Under the pieces are notes generated by a model, which ran no database searches, had not been told where the DNA came from, and saw only the letters and a program-made list of their open reading frames with translations. A DNA stretch of 64,000 nucleotides from Actinoplanes ianthinogenes (lineage in GTDB: Bacteria; Actinomycetota; Actinomycetes; Mycobacteriales; Micromonosporaceae). Location: the NCBI RefSeq assembly GCF_018324205.1, contig NZ_AP023356.1, forward strand, positions 8,500,501 to 8,564,500. Reading direction: 5' to 3'. The position numbers were made by a program, and so were the translations under genes. Of this stretch, positions 49,793 through 58,591 are shown in pieces. Positions within the stretch are counted from its first letter, which is position 1, and each line of letters starts with the position of its first letter.

Positions 49793-50964
49793 GCCACATT
49801 CTCCAGGACCACGGCGAGGGCCTGGCCGACGCCGATGCAGATCGCCGCGACGCCCCAGCGGCCGCCGGACTCCCTGAGCCGGGCGGCCAGGGTGCCGAGG
49901 ATCCGGCCACCGGACGCGCCGAGCGGGTGGCCGATGGCGATCGCCCCGCCCTTGGCGTTGACCATCTCCGGGTCGATGTTCCACGCGTCGACGCAGGCCA
50001 GTGACTGCACGGCGAACGCCTCGTTCAGCTCGACGGCGGTCACGTCGTCCCAGGTGATCCCGGCCCGGGACAGGGCCCGCTCGGCGGCCTCGACCGGCGC
50101 GTAACCGAACATCTGCGGCTCGATCGCGGACACCCCGCGCCCGGCGATCCGGGCGATCGGGGCGCTGCCGATCCGCTCGGCGGCCGCCTCGCTGCCCAGC
50201 AGGATCGCCGAAGCGCCGTCATTGAGCGGGGAGGCGTTACCGGCGGTGATCGTCCCGGTGGGACGGAAGGACGGCTTCAGTCTCGCCAGTTTCTCGACGC
50301 TGCTGTCCGGGCGGATGCCCTCGTCCCGGGAGAGATCGCCGACCGGGACCACCAGGTCGGAGTAGAAGCCCTCGTCCCAGGCCGCGGCGGCAAGGTTGTG
50401 CGACCGGGCGGCGAAGGCATCCTGCCGCTCCCGCGAGATCGAGAACTTCTCGCCGAGCATCTCGTTGCACTCGCCGAGCGAGATCGTCCACTCGGTCGGC
50501 ATGTTCTCGTTGACCAGCCGCCAGCCCAGCGTGGTGGACACCGCGGTCACGTTGCCGGCCGGGAACGCCCGCGACGGTTTCGGCAGCACCCACGGCGCGC
50601 GGGTCATCGACTCCACGCCGCCGGCCACGACCACGTCGGCGTCACCGGACTCGATCGTGCGCGACCCGATGATCGCCGCGTCGAGCGACGAGCCGCACAG
50701 CCGGTTGACCGTGGTGGCCGGCACCGACACCGGCAGGCCGGCGAGCAGCACGGCCATCCGGCCGACGTTGCGGTTGTCCTCGCCCGCCTGGTTGGCACAA
50801 CCCCACACCACGTCGCCGATGGTCGCGGGATCGAGGCCGGGCGCTCTGCTCAGGACGCCCTGGAGGGCGGTCGCGGCCAGGTCATCCGGGCGGACCTCGG
50901 CGAGGGCGCCGCCGAAGCGGCCGAACGGCGTGCGAACCGCGGCGTAGAGGTAGGCGGAAGTCAT
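49789..50964 (-). CDS. pcaF: Beta-ketoadipyl-CoA thiolase
   Basis: 391 residues with thiolase nucleophile C90 (NRLCGSS), ELNEAFAVQ, the GHPLGASGGRI histidine loop and the C-terminal catalytic cysteine in AICIGVGQA. It splits 3-oxoadipyl-CoA into succinyl-CoA and acetyl-CoA. It is the first gene of the thiolase/CoA-transferase operon and is divergent from a LysR regulator. Other acetyl-CoA acyltransferases look similar; the context decides. Confidence 0.87.
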   Translation of the reverse strand: MTSAYLYAAVRTPFGRFGGALAEVRPDDLAATALQGVLSRAPGLDPATIGDVVWGCANQAGEDNRNVGRMAVLLAGLPVSVPATTVNRLCGSSLDAAIIGSRTIESGDADVVVAGGVESMTRAPWVLPKPSRAFPAGNVTAVSTTLGWRLVNENMPTEWTISLGECNEMLGEKFSISRERQDAFAARSHNLAAAAWDEGFYSDLVVPVGDLSRDEGIRPDSSVEKLARLKPSFRPTGTITAGNASPLNDGASAILLGSEAAAERIGSAPIARIAGRGVSAIEPQMFGYAPVEAAERALSRAGITWDDVTAVELNEAFAVQSLACVDAWNIDPEMVNAKGGAIAIGHPLGASGGRILGTLAARLRESGGRWGVAAICIGVGQALAVVLENVA

Positions 50965-51004
50965 GGATTCAACCTAGGCCCGCCCCACCGATCAAGGCCA
51001 ATAC

Positions 51005-51022
51005 TGAATCAGACTCGATTGA
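51005..51022. promoter_or_regulatory. Candidate LysR operator
   Basis: TGAATC and GATTGA (5 of 6 bases inverted) enclose AGACTC, within the 70-bp gap between the divergent thiolase and LysR genes; the spacing fits the T-N11-A pattern of LysR sites. Confidence 0.45.
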
Positions 51023-51034
51023 TAGCCTCAGTGC

Positions 51035-51925
51035 ATGGAACTGCGGCACCTGCGCTCGTTCGCCGCCCTCGCCGAGGAGCGGCACTTCGGCCGGGCCGCC
51101 GAGCGCCTGCACATCGCCCAGCCGGCCCTGTCCCAGCAGATCAAGCAGCTGGAGCGGGAGTTCGGCGTCGAGCTGGTCAGCCGCACCACCCGCCGGGTCG
51201 AGCTGACCGAGGCCGGCCGGCGCTTCGCCGAGCACGCCCGGGCGGTGCTCGGCTCGGTCGAGCGGGCCGCCACCGACATGTCCATGGTCGCCGCAGGCCA
51301 GGCCGGCCGGGTGTCGGTCGGCTTCATCGGCACCGCCACCTACGACCTGTTGCCGCAGGCCACCCGCGAGGTCCGCCGCCTGCTCCCGGACGTCCGCCTG
51401 GAACTGCACGGCGAGCTGCTCAGCCCCGCGCTGCTCGACGGCCTGCTCGACGGCACCTATGACCTGGTCGTCCTGCGCCCCGACGGCCTGACTCGCCCCG
51501 AGGCCGACATCCGGGTGCTCCGCTCGGAACGCCTGATCGCCGTCCTGCCCGACTGGCACGACCTCGCCGACCGCGACTACATCGACCTGGCCGAGCTGGC
51601 CCCGGACCCGTTCGTCACGCACTTCTCCGGCCATCGCTCGTCGATGCACGAACACGTCCTCGCCGCCTGCGCCGCGGCCGGCTTCCGGCCGACCTCGATC
51701 ATGGAGGTCGGCGAGACCGCCACCCTCGTCGTCTTCGTCGCCGCCGGCCTCGGCGTCGCCCTGGTCCCCGAGGCCGTCCGCAGCCTCGACCTCGAGGGCG
51801 TCGCCTACGTCCTGCTCACCGACGCCCCCAGGATCGACCTCGCGATCGCCACCCGCACCGGCGAGACCTCACCGGCCGTCCGCCAGGTCGCCGACATCGT
51901 CATCCGCTGTTCCGCCCCCGGCTGA
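51035..51925 (+). CDS. LysR-family regulator of aromatic catabolism
   Basis: 296 residues: N-terminal LysR helix-turn-helix (FGRAAERLHIAQPALSQQIK, about 18-37) and a periplasmic-binding-like effector domain. The sequence type is close to BenM/CatR-like regulators. It lies between the divergent pcaF operon and the maleylacetate reductase/dioxygenase operon, 68 bp ahead of the latter, and may control both. The inducer could be an aromatic or muconate-type intermediate. Confidence 0.9.
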   Translation: MELRHLRSFAALAEERHFGRAAERLHIAQPALSQQIKQLEREFGVELVSRTTRRVELTEAGRRFAEHARAVLGSVERAATDMSMVAAGQAGRVSVGFIGTATYDLLPQATREVRRLLPDVRLELHGELLSPALLDGLLDGTYDLVVLRPDGLTRPEADIRVLRSERLIAVLPDWHDLADRDYIDLAELAPDPFVTHFSGHRSSMHEHVLAACAAAGFRPTSIMEVGETATLVVFVAAGLGVALVPEAVRSLDLEGVAYVLLTDAPRIDLAIATRTGETSPAVRQVADIVIRCSAPG

Positions 51926-51993
51926 CGCCGACGATCATTCAAGACCCTCTTTCGGTACGCCAGATCGCCCGCCCTGGACAAGAATGTGTCGGC

Positions 51994-52995
51994 ATGAGCC
52001 TGCGCTTCACGCACGAAACGCTGCCGCAGCGAGTGGTGTTCGGCAGTCACGCCGAGAGCCTGGCCCCGGAGGTCGCCCGCCTCGGCACCCGACCGATGGT
52101 GATCACCACCCGCCCGGCCGACGTGCTTCCCGGCGCGCTCCACCACCGCGAGGTGGTCATGCACGTCCCCGTCGAGGTCGCCGAGCGTGCCCGCCGGGCC
52201 GCCGCCGAGCACGACGTCGACGTGCTGGTCAGCATCGGCGGCGGCTCGACCACCGGCCTGGCCAAGGCGGTCGCGCTCACCACCGGCCTCCCGATCGTCG
52301 CGGTGCCCACCACCTACGCCGGCTCGGAGGCCACGCACATCTGGGGCCTGACCGAGAACGGTCGCAAAACCACCGGCCCCGACCCGCGCGTGCTGCCCCG
52401 CACCGTCATCTACGACCCCGGCCTCACCCTCTCGCTGCCGGTCGACCTGAGCGTCGCGTCCGGCCTGAACGCCCTGGCCCACTGCGTCGACGCGATCTGG
52501 TCACCGCGCGCCGACCCGATCAACCAAGCGCTCGCCCTCGCCGCGATCCAAGCGCTGCGCAGCGCACTTCCCCGCATCGTGCGGGAGCCGCGGGGACTGC
52601 CGGGACGCGAGGAAATGCTTTACGGCGCCCACCTGGCCGCGGTCGCCTTCGCGTCGGCCGGTTCCGGACTGCACCACAAGATCTGTCACGTTCTCGGCGG
52701 CATGTTCGATCTGCCCCACGCACAAACACATGCCGTCGTCCTGCCGTACGTCATGGCTTTGAATGTGCCCGCGGTCCCGGACCGCATCGCGGACCTCCTG
52801 GCCGATCTGCCCGATCTGTGGAATGCGGTGGGAGCGCCGCGGGCGCTGCGCGACTACGGTTTCCGCGAGGCCGACATTCCGGCCGCGGTGGAGGCGATTC
52901 TGCCGGTCGTGCCGCCCGGCAATCCGGTCCCCGTCACCGCCGGGAATCTCACCGAACTGCTACACCGCGCCTGGGCGGGAGAGGAGCCCACATGA
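51994..52995 (+). CDS. Maleylacetate reductase (iron-containing alcohol dehydrogenase family)
   Basis: 333 residues with the NAD-binding loop SIGGGSTTGLAKA (about 80-92), PTTYAGSEAT and the metal-binding-region histidines in GLNALAHCVDA, HHKICHVLGG and PHAQTHA. It reduces maleylacetate, the ring-cleavage product of hydroxyquinol, to 3-oxoadipate. It overlaps the dioxygenase gene by 4 nt and is the step before the CoA-transferase/thiolase pair. Confidence 0.9.
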   Translation: MSLRFTHETLPQRVVFGSHAESLAPEVARLGTRPMVITTRPADVLPGALHHREVVMHVPVEVAERARRAAAEHDVDVLVSIGGGSTTGLAKAVALTTGLPIVAVPTTYAGSEATHIWGLTENGRKTTGPDPRVLPRTVIYDPGLTLSLPVDLSVASGLNALAHCVDAIWSPRADPINQALALAAIQALRSALPRIVREPRGLPGREEMLYGAHLAAVAFASAGSGLHHKICHVLGGMFDLPHAQTHAVVLPYVMALNVPAVPDRIADLLADLPDLWNAVGAPRALRDYGFREADIPAAVEAILPVVPPGNPVPVTAGNLTELLHRAWAGEEPT

Positions 52996-53867
52996 ACGCC
53001 GAGCAGCAGGATCGCGAGCAGCGCCTGGTCGAGCGGGTGGTCGCGTCCTTCGACAATGCGCCCGACGAGCGGTTGAAAGAGCTGACCCAGGCGCTCACCC
53101 GGCACCTGCACGCCTTCATCCGGGAGGTGCGGCTGACCGAGTCGGAATGGCGGCAGGCGATCGATTTCCTGACCGCGACCGGCCACATCACCGACGACCG
53201 GCGCCAGGAGTTCATTCTGCTCTCCGACGTCTTCGGCGCCTCGATGCAGACCATCACCATCAACAACGAGGCCTATCGGGACGCCACCGAGGCGACCGTC
53301 GTCGGGCCGTTCTTCGTCGAGGGCTCACCCGCGATTCCGCTCGGCGGCGACATCGCCGGGGGAGCGCCCGGGCAGCCGTGCTGGGTGGAGGGAACGGTGA
53401 CCGACACCGAGGGCGAACCGGTGCCGCACGCGCGGATCGAGGTGTGGGAGGCCGACGACGACGGCTTTTACGACGTTCAATACACCGAGGACCGGATCGC
53501 CGCCCGCGGGCACCTTTTCACCGCCGCCGACGGAAGCTACCGGTTCTGGGCGATCGTGCCGACGCCCTACCCCATTCCGCACGACGGCCCGGTCGGCAGC
53601 ATGCTCGACGCCGTCGGGCGCTCGCCGATGCGCGCCGCACACCTGCACTTCATGGTCGAGGCCGCCGGGCTGCGCACTCTGACAACCCACATTTTCGTAC
53701 GCGGTGACGACCTGCTCGACCGTGACAGCGTGTTCGGAGTCCGCGATTCGCTGGTGAAGGAGTTCCAGCCGCAGCCGCCCGGAACCCCCGCCCCGGACGG
53801 CCGCGACCTGGGCGACCGTCCGTGGAGCCGGGTCCGTTTCGACATCGTGCTGGCGCCCGCCTCCTGA
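52992..53867 (+). CDS. Hydroxyquinol 1,2-dioxygenase (intradiol)
   Basis: 291 residues. An N-terminal helical dimerisation segment (about 1-100) precedes the intradiol domain with non-heme iron ligands near Y160 (DGFY), Y193 (PTPYPI), H217 and H219 (AAHLHF); the Tyr-to-His spacing matches known hydroxyquinol dioxygenases as I recall them. It cleaves hydroxyquinol to maleylacetate. Catechol or chlorocatechol dioxygenase is the main alternative, but direct coupling to maleylacetate reductase favours hydroxyquinol. Its stop directly abuts the convergent epimerase stop. Confidence 0.88.
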   Translation: MNAEQQDREQRLVERVVASFDNAPDERLKELTQALTRHLHAFIREVRLTESEWRQAIDFLTATGHITDDRRQEFILLSDVFGASMQTITINNEAYRDATEATVVGPFFVEGSPAIPLGGDIAGGAPGQPCWVEGTVTDTEGEPVPHARIEVWEADDDGFYDVQYTEDRIAARGHLFTAADGSYRFWAIVPTPYPIPHDGPVGSMLDAVGRSPMRAAHLHFMVEAAGLRTLTTHIFVRGDDLLDRDSVFGVRDSLVKEFQPQPPGTPAPDGRDLGDRPWSRVRFDIVLAPAS

Positions 53868-54698
53868 TCAGCGCCAGGTGTGCTCCGGCTCGTAGCCGAG
53901 CAGACGCCGCGCCTTGTCGATGGAGAGCAGCGTCTCGTGCTCGCCGAGTTCCTTGCGCACCGGCACACCCGGATAGACCTCGGCCGCCAGGCTCGCCGAG
54001 GAACGGCTCATCACCGTGTCCGCATTGGCGATGATGAACACCTCGACCCCGGTGGCCGGATAGGCGAGCGCCTTGCGCACCGCCTGCGCCCCGTCCCGGG
54101 CGTCGATGTATCCCCACAGATTCCACTTACGCAGTTGCGGGTCCTTGTCGAACGACGGGAACTCCGCGTAATCCGCCGACTCCATCACGTTCGAGAACCG
54201 TAGCCCGACCATTTTCAGGCTCGGGTCCCACCGGCAGAACTGTCCGGCCATCTCCTCCTCGAGGTGTTTGACCAGCGCGTACCGGGACTCGGGACGCGCC
54301 GGGTACTCCTCGTCCAGCGGAATGTAGGGCGGCGGCGTGTCGAACGGGATACCGAGCAGGGTCTCGCTGGAGGCCCAGACCACATTGGTGATCCCGGCCG
54401 CCTTGGCCGCGGCGAACACGTTGTAGGTGGCGGTGATGTTGTTCTGAAAGGTGGCCGCGTTGCCGGTCAGCCCCGGCGCCGGAATGGCAGCGAGGTGCAC
54501 CACGGCGTCGATCCGGTCGTACCGGTCGTCGATCGCGGTGAGCGCCTCGATCGTCTGCCCGTAATCGGTGAGGTCGATCCGGATGTCCGGGCGCTGCGCC
54601 GCGGCATCCAGGTTGATCACCTCGTTGCCGTGTTCCCGTAGGTCGGCGACGACTGCCCGGCCGAGTTTGCCGGTGCCGCCGGTGACCGCGATCCGCAT
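53868..54698 (-). CDS. NAD(P)-dependent epimerase/dehydrogenase (extended SDR)
   Basis: 276 residues with the Rossmann motif TGGTGKLG (6-13), a serine near ASSETLLG and YALVK (YxxxK, about 143-147). The sequence resembles sugar-acid dehydrogenases and related NAD-dependent epimerases. ATG 54698 is chosen to match the family start. It shares the minus strand with the SDR and monooxygenase genes, 39 bp behind. Substrate unknown. Confidence 0.82.
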   Translation of the reverse strand: MRIAVTGGTGKLGRAVVADLREHGNEVINLDAAAQRPDIRIDLTDYGQTIEALTAIDDRYDRIDAVVHLAAIPAPGLTGNAATFQNNITATYNVFAAAKAAGITNVVWASSETLLGIPFDTPPPYIPLDEEYPARPESRYALVKHLEEEMAGQFCRWDPSLKMVGLRFSNVMESADYAEFPSFDKDPQLRKWNLWGYIDARDGAQAVRKALAYPATGVEVFIIANADTVMSRSSASLAAEVYPGVPVRKELGEHETLLSIDKARRLLGYEPEHTWR

Positions 54699-54737
54699 GC
54701 TGGGGCCTTCCGTGAAATGAGGTGCCACGGGTGAAGA

Positions 54738-55580
54738 TTAGGCCTTTCCGAACAGGCGGCGTTCCAGGTTGACGACGAACTTGGGGTAGTAGCGGGGGAG
54801 GAATCGGACCAGGCGGTCGGCCATTTTCGCGTCGTTGCCGACCCGTACCCGGGGTGCGCCTTTCTGCACGCCGTCAGCGATGATCCGGGCGGCCTGGTCC
54901 GCCGGCATCTTGAGCAGTTTCTCGTTGTAGACGCGCATGCGGTTCTTCTCCGTGGCGGAGACCTCGTAGCCCTCGGTCTGTGCCATTCGCAGCGTCGCCG
55001 ACGCGATGTCGGTCTTGACGCCACCGGGGTGCACCACGGTGACCTTGACCGGATGACCGCCATTGATCATCTCGGTGCGGAGCACCTCGGTGAACCCGCG
55101 CACCCCGAACTTGCTGGCGCAGTACGCGCCGAGCGTCGGCTGCGCCATGATCCCGTTGAGGCTGGAGATGTTGACGACGTGCCCGTCGCCGGAGGCGATC
55201 AGGTGCGGCAGGAACGCCTTGGTGCCGTGGATGACGCCGAACAGGTTGACCGCCAGGGTCTGGTCGATCGCGGCCCAGTCGCTGTCCAGGATGGTACGGC
55301 CGCCGCCGCTGATCCCGGCGTTGTTGTAGACCTGGTGGACCACGCCGTAGTGGGCGGCGACCGTGCTCGCGTACGCCTCGACGGCCGCCCGGTCGGTGAC
55401 GTCCAGGTGCGCGGTGTGCACCTCGGCGCCGAGCGCCTTGACCTGGTCGGCGGTCTCGGCGAGGCCGGCGTCGTTGACGTCGCTGAGCGCCAGGCGGGCG
55501 CCGCGGCGGGCGAGCTCCAGCGCCAGCGCGCGGCCGATGCCGGAGCCGGCCCCGGTGATCACGGCGACTTTGTCTTTCAC
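54738..55580 (-). CDS. Short-chain dehydrogenase/reductase
   Basis: 280 residues, classical SDR: GAGSGIG (10-16), NNAG, catalytic Ser in NISSLNG and Y-CASK (about 152-156). The C-terminal extension (PRYYPKFVVNLERRLFG) is typical of SDRs found beside flavin monooxygenases. The first codons overlap the monooxygenase stop by 4 nt, so alcohol oxidation or ketone reduction may be coupled to Baeyer-Villiger oxidation of the same compound. Confidence 0.88.
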   Translation of the reverse strand: MKDKVAVITGAGSGIGRALALELARRGARLALSDVNDAGLAETADQVKALGAEVHTAHLDVTDRAAVEAYASTVAAHYGVVHQVYNNAGISGGGRTILDSDWAAIDQTLAVNLFGVIHGTKAFLPHLIASGDGHVVNISSLNGIMAQPTLGAYCASKFGVRGFTEVLRTEMINGGHPVKVTVVHPGGVKTDIASATLRMAQTEGYEVSATEKNRMRVYNEKLLKMPADQAARIIADGVQKGAPRVRVGNDAKMADRLVRFLPRYYPKFVVNLERRLFGKA

Positions 55581-57064
55581 AGCGAATCTCCCGATGTGAG
55601 GGCGGACACACGGTCGAAGTGAAGCTCACGGTCGGTGACATCGTCGGCCCGGAGCAGCTTCACGTCGGACTGGTAGTTCATCGAGGTCAGCCACGGCATC
55701 CGGTTTCCCTGGCGGGGCAGCTGGCCGACTACGCGCTGGATGTACCCGGCGCCGAAATCCAGGAACGGGCGGGTCGGCATGTCCGGGTCGGCCACCTCCG
55801 GGCGGCAGATGTCGTACCCCCGGTCTTCCATGTGCTTCAGCAACCGGCAGAAGTGCTCGCAGAGGAGGCCGATCTTCAATGTCCAGGACGAGTTGGTGTA
55901 CCCGATGGCGTACGCGAAGTTCGGCACCCCGGACAGCATCATCCCCTTGTAGGAGACGGTGTCGGGGAGCGCCACCGGCCGACCGTCGACCGTGACCGGG
56001 ACCCCGCCGAACGCCTGCACGTTCAGGCCGGTGGCGGTCACCACGATGTCCGCGTCCAGGTGCTTGCCCGATTCCAGCAGCACGCCGGTCGCGGTGAAAC
56101 GAGCGATCCGATCGGTGACCACCGAGGCCTGCCCGCGGCGGATCGCCTTGAACAGGTCGCCGTCCGGGACCGCGCACAGCCGCTGGTCCCACGGGTCGTA
56201 AGGAGGGTTGAAGTGTTCGTCCACCGGGAAACCGGCCGGCAGCTGCTTGGTGTTGACCCAGCGGATCACCTTGCGGGCCGCCTTCGGATAACGCTGGCAG
56301 AAGGACCAGATCGCCTTCTGCTGCGCGATGTTCTTGCGACGGGTCCAGGCGTAACCGCGTTCCGGCCCGAGGTACTTCTTGAGGGCGTTGGCGATCGGAT
56401 CCTTCCGGCCCACCGGCAGGATGTACGTCGGGGTGCGCTGGAGCATGGTGACGTGCGCGGCCTGCCCGGCCATCGCCGGGACGATGGTGACCGCGGTGGC
56501 GCCGCTGCCGATCACCAGGACCCGCTTGCCGGCGTGATCGAGGTCCTCGGGCCAGTGCTGCGGGTGCACGATCTGGCCGCCGAAGTCGTCCCGTCCGGCG
56601 AACTCGGGGGTGAACCCCTCGTCGTACCGGTAATAGCCGCTGGCCGAGAAGAGCCAGCCGCAGGTCAGCGTGATCCGCTCGCCGGTGTCGCCGCGCTCCA
56701 CCTCGACGGTCCAGCGCGCCCGCTCGGTCGACCAGGAGGCGGCCAGCACCTTGTGGTGCAGGCGCAGGTGCGCGTCGAGCCCGTTCTCGGTGATCGTCTC
56801 GCGCAGGTAGGAGAGGATCCGTGGCGCGTCGGCGATCGCCTGCTCGTCCCGCCACGGCTTGAACTCGTAACCGAAGGTGTGCAGGTCGGAGTCCGAGCGG
56901 ATGCCGGGATACCGGAACAGGTCCCAGGTGCCGCCAGACGCCCCGCGGGCCTCCAGGATGGCGAAGGACTTGCCCGGCAGCTCGGTCTTCAGGTATCGCC
57001 CGGCGCCGATGCCGGAGATCCCGGCGCCGACGATCAGCACGTCCAGGTGCTCAACGGTGGTCAC
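55577..57064 (-). CDS. Flavin-containing Baeyer-Villiger-type monooxygenase
   Basis: 495 residues. FAD site GAGISGIG (13-20), NADPH site IGSGATAVT (about 187) and the signature FGGQIVHPQHWP just before it, a variant of FxGxxxHxxxW of Baeyer-Villiger enzymes. It is close to the EthA-like branch, which oxygenates ketones (and thioamide drugs in mycobacteria). Divergent from a PucR regulator with a 64-bp gap holding a palindrome. Substrate unknown. Confidence 0.88.
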   Translation of the reverse strand: MTTVEHLDVLIVGAGISGIGAGRYLKTELPGKSFAILEARGASGGTWDLFRYPGIRSDSDLHTFGYEFKPWRDEQAIADAPRILSYLRETITENGLDAHLRLHHKVLAASWSTERARWTVEVERGDTGERITLTCGWLFSASGYYRYDEGFTPEFAGRDDFGGQIVHPQHWPEDLDHAGKRVLVIGSGATAVTIVPAMAGQAAHVTMLQRTPTYILPVGRKDPIANALKKYLGPERGYAWTRRKNIAQQKAIWSFCQRYPKAARKVIRWVNTKQLPAGFPVDEHFNPPYDPWDQRLCAVPDGDLFKAIRRGQASVVTDRIARFTATGVLLESGKHLDADIVVTATGLNVQAFGGVPVTVDGRPVALPDTVSYKGMMLSGVPNFAYAIGYTNSSWTLKIGLLCEHFCRLLKHMEDRGYDICRPEVADPDMPTRPFLDFGAGYIQRVVGQLPRQGNRMPWLTSMNYQSDVKLLRADDVTDRELHFDRVSALTSGDSL

Positions 57065-57094
57065 GCAGTAAAGAATCGGCGTCCAGCCGGTGTT

Positions 57095-57104
57095 GCGCTA
57101 GCGC
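57095..57104. promoter_or_regulatory. Palindrome in the monooxygenase/PucR divergent promoter
   Basis: GCGCTAGCGC is a perfect 10-bp palindrome placed between the divergent starts at 57064 and 57129; a candidate regulator site. Confidence 0.45.
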
Positions 57105-57128
57105 GAAACGCACCTTCATCATCACGAG

Positions 57129-58337
57129 ATGGTGCAGAGTGCCGCATGGCCCGAGATCTCGCCCCGCGTGGCCGAGCTGTTCCGGCAGGGCGCCGAGGCC
57201 GCCCTGGAGCCGCCGGTCGACTGGATCGAGGGGTTGCATCGGGCGTCGCTCAGCGGCGAGCGGATGCGCCCGGTGGCCGAGGACCCGGTGCTGGTCGCGG
57301 CGGTGCGGCGGGCCAATGTCGCGAACCTGCGGCAGTGGATCGCGGCCAACGTACGCAACCCCGGCGCCCGGGTGCCGGCCAACCTCGGGCCGGAGGTGCT
57401 GGACACCGCCCGCGACCTGGTGCGCCGGGGGCTGGACCAGCGGGCGCTGGACTCGTACCGGACCGGGCAGAGCGTGGCCTGGCGGCAGTGGATGGAGATC
57501 TGCTTCACGCTGCCCGCCGACCCGGACGACCTGCGGGCGCTGCTGGACATCTCCAGCCTGTCGATCTCCACGTACATCGAGGACACCATCGCGGCGGTGT
57601 CCGCCCGGATGGAGGCCGAGCGGGCCGAGCTGACCCGCGGGGCGCATGCCGAGCGGCGTGCCACGGTGAGCCTGCTGCTGGAGGGCGCACCGATCAGCCG
57701 GACCCGGGCCGAGGCGCAGCTGGGTTACCGGCTGACCGGCTCGCACACCGCCGCGATCGTCTGGACGACCGCGACGTCGGCCCCGGACCGGCTGGAGGCG
57801 GCGGCCGAGGCGCTGATGCGCTCCAGCGGCGCGGCGCACCGGCTGACGATCGTGGCGGGCGCGGCAGCGCTGTGGCTGTGGCTGCCGGTCGGCGCCGTGA
57901 TCGCCCCCGAGGGGGACGATCCGGAGGTACGGGTGGCGATCGGCCGACCGGGCGCGGACGTCGCCGGGTTCCGCCGCAGCCACCTCGACGCGGTCGCCAC
58001 CCAGCGGATGCTGATGCGGCTGACCTCGCCGCAACGGGTGGCGCGATACTCCGAGATCCAGCTGGTGGCGCTCCTCACCGCCGAGCCGGCGCAGACCGAC
58101 GAGTTCCTCGCCGACACCCTCGGCGACCTGCGCCATGCCGACGCGGAGACCCGCGAGACGGTCGCGACCTATCTGCGCGAGCAGTGCAGCATGAGCCGGA
58201 CGGCCGAGCGCCTGTTCACCCACCGCAACACGGTGCTGCGCCGCCTCGCCCGTGCCGACAAGCTGCTCCCGCAGCCCCTCGCCGACAACGTCCTCGCGGT
58301 CGGCGCGGCCCTCGAAGTGCTGCGCTGGCGCGGCTGA
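57129..58337 (+). CDS. PucR-family transcriptional regulator
   Basis: 402 residues. A variable N-terminal helical domain, a GGDEF-like degenerate domain in the middle, and a C-terminal PucR helix-turn-helix (YLREQCSMSRTAERLFTHRN, about 355-374, then VLRRLARADKLL). Such regulators control catabolic genes in actinobacteria. Divergent from the monooxygenase-SDR operon, its most likely target. Confidence 0.88.
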   Translation: MVQSAAWPEISPRVAELFRQGAEAALEPPVDWIEGLHRASLSGERMRPVAEDPVLVAAVRRANVANLRQWIAANVRNPGARVPANLGPEVLDTARDLVRRGLDQRALDSYRTGQSVAWRQWMEICFTLPADPDDLRALLDISSLSISTYIEDTIAAVSARMEAERAELTRGAHAERRATVSLLLEGAPISRTRAEAQLGYRLTGSHTAAIVWTTATSAPDRLEAAAEALMRSSGAAHRLTIVAGAAALWLWLPVGAVIAPEGDDPEVRVAIGRPGADVAGFRRSHLDAVATQRMLMRLTSPQRVARYSEIQLVALLTAEPAQTDEFLADTLGDLRHADAETRETVATYLREQCSMSRTAERLFTHRNTVLRRLARADKLLPQPLADNVLAVGAALEVLRWRG

Positions 58338-58366
58338 CCACCGCAGCGGTCAGCCGCGCCACCCGG

Positions 58367-58591
58367 CTAGTTCCGGTACCGGTAAAGGATCCGTCCCCGG
58401 CTCAGGTCATACGGGCTGACCTCCACCAGGACCCGGTCGAACGGGAGGATCTTGATGTAGTTCTTCCGGATCTTCCCGCTGATGTGGGCCAGCACCTGAT
58501 GCCCGTTCTGCAGGTCCACCCGGAAATGGGCGTTACGCAGGCACTCGACCACGGTGCCCTCCATCTGGATGCCGCCGTTCGCCTTGGTCAT
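58367..58591 (-). CDS. infA: Translation initiation factor IF-1 paralogue
   Basis: 74 residues that match IF-1 throughout: MEGTVVECLRNAHFRVDLQN, GHQVLAHISGKIRKNYIKI, DRVLVEVSPYDLSRGRI. It is a one-OB-fold protein that occupies the ribosomal A site during initiation. The start differs from canonical actinobacterial IF-1 (MTKANGGIQ). The gene is not in a ribosomal-protein cluster; it follows a GNAT gene with a 4-nt overlap. A canonical infA probably exists elsewhere, so this is best seen as a second copy. Confidence 0.93.
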   Translation of the reverse strand: MTKANGGIQMEGTVVECLRNAHFRVDLQNGHQVLAHISGKIRKNYIKILPFDRVLVEVSPYDLSRGRILYRYRN

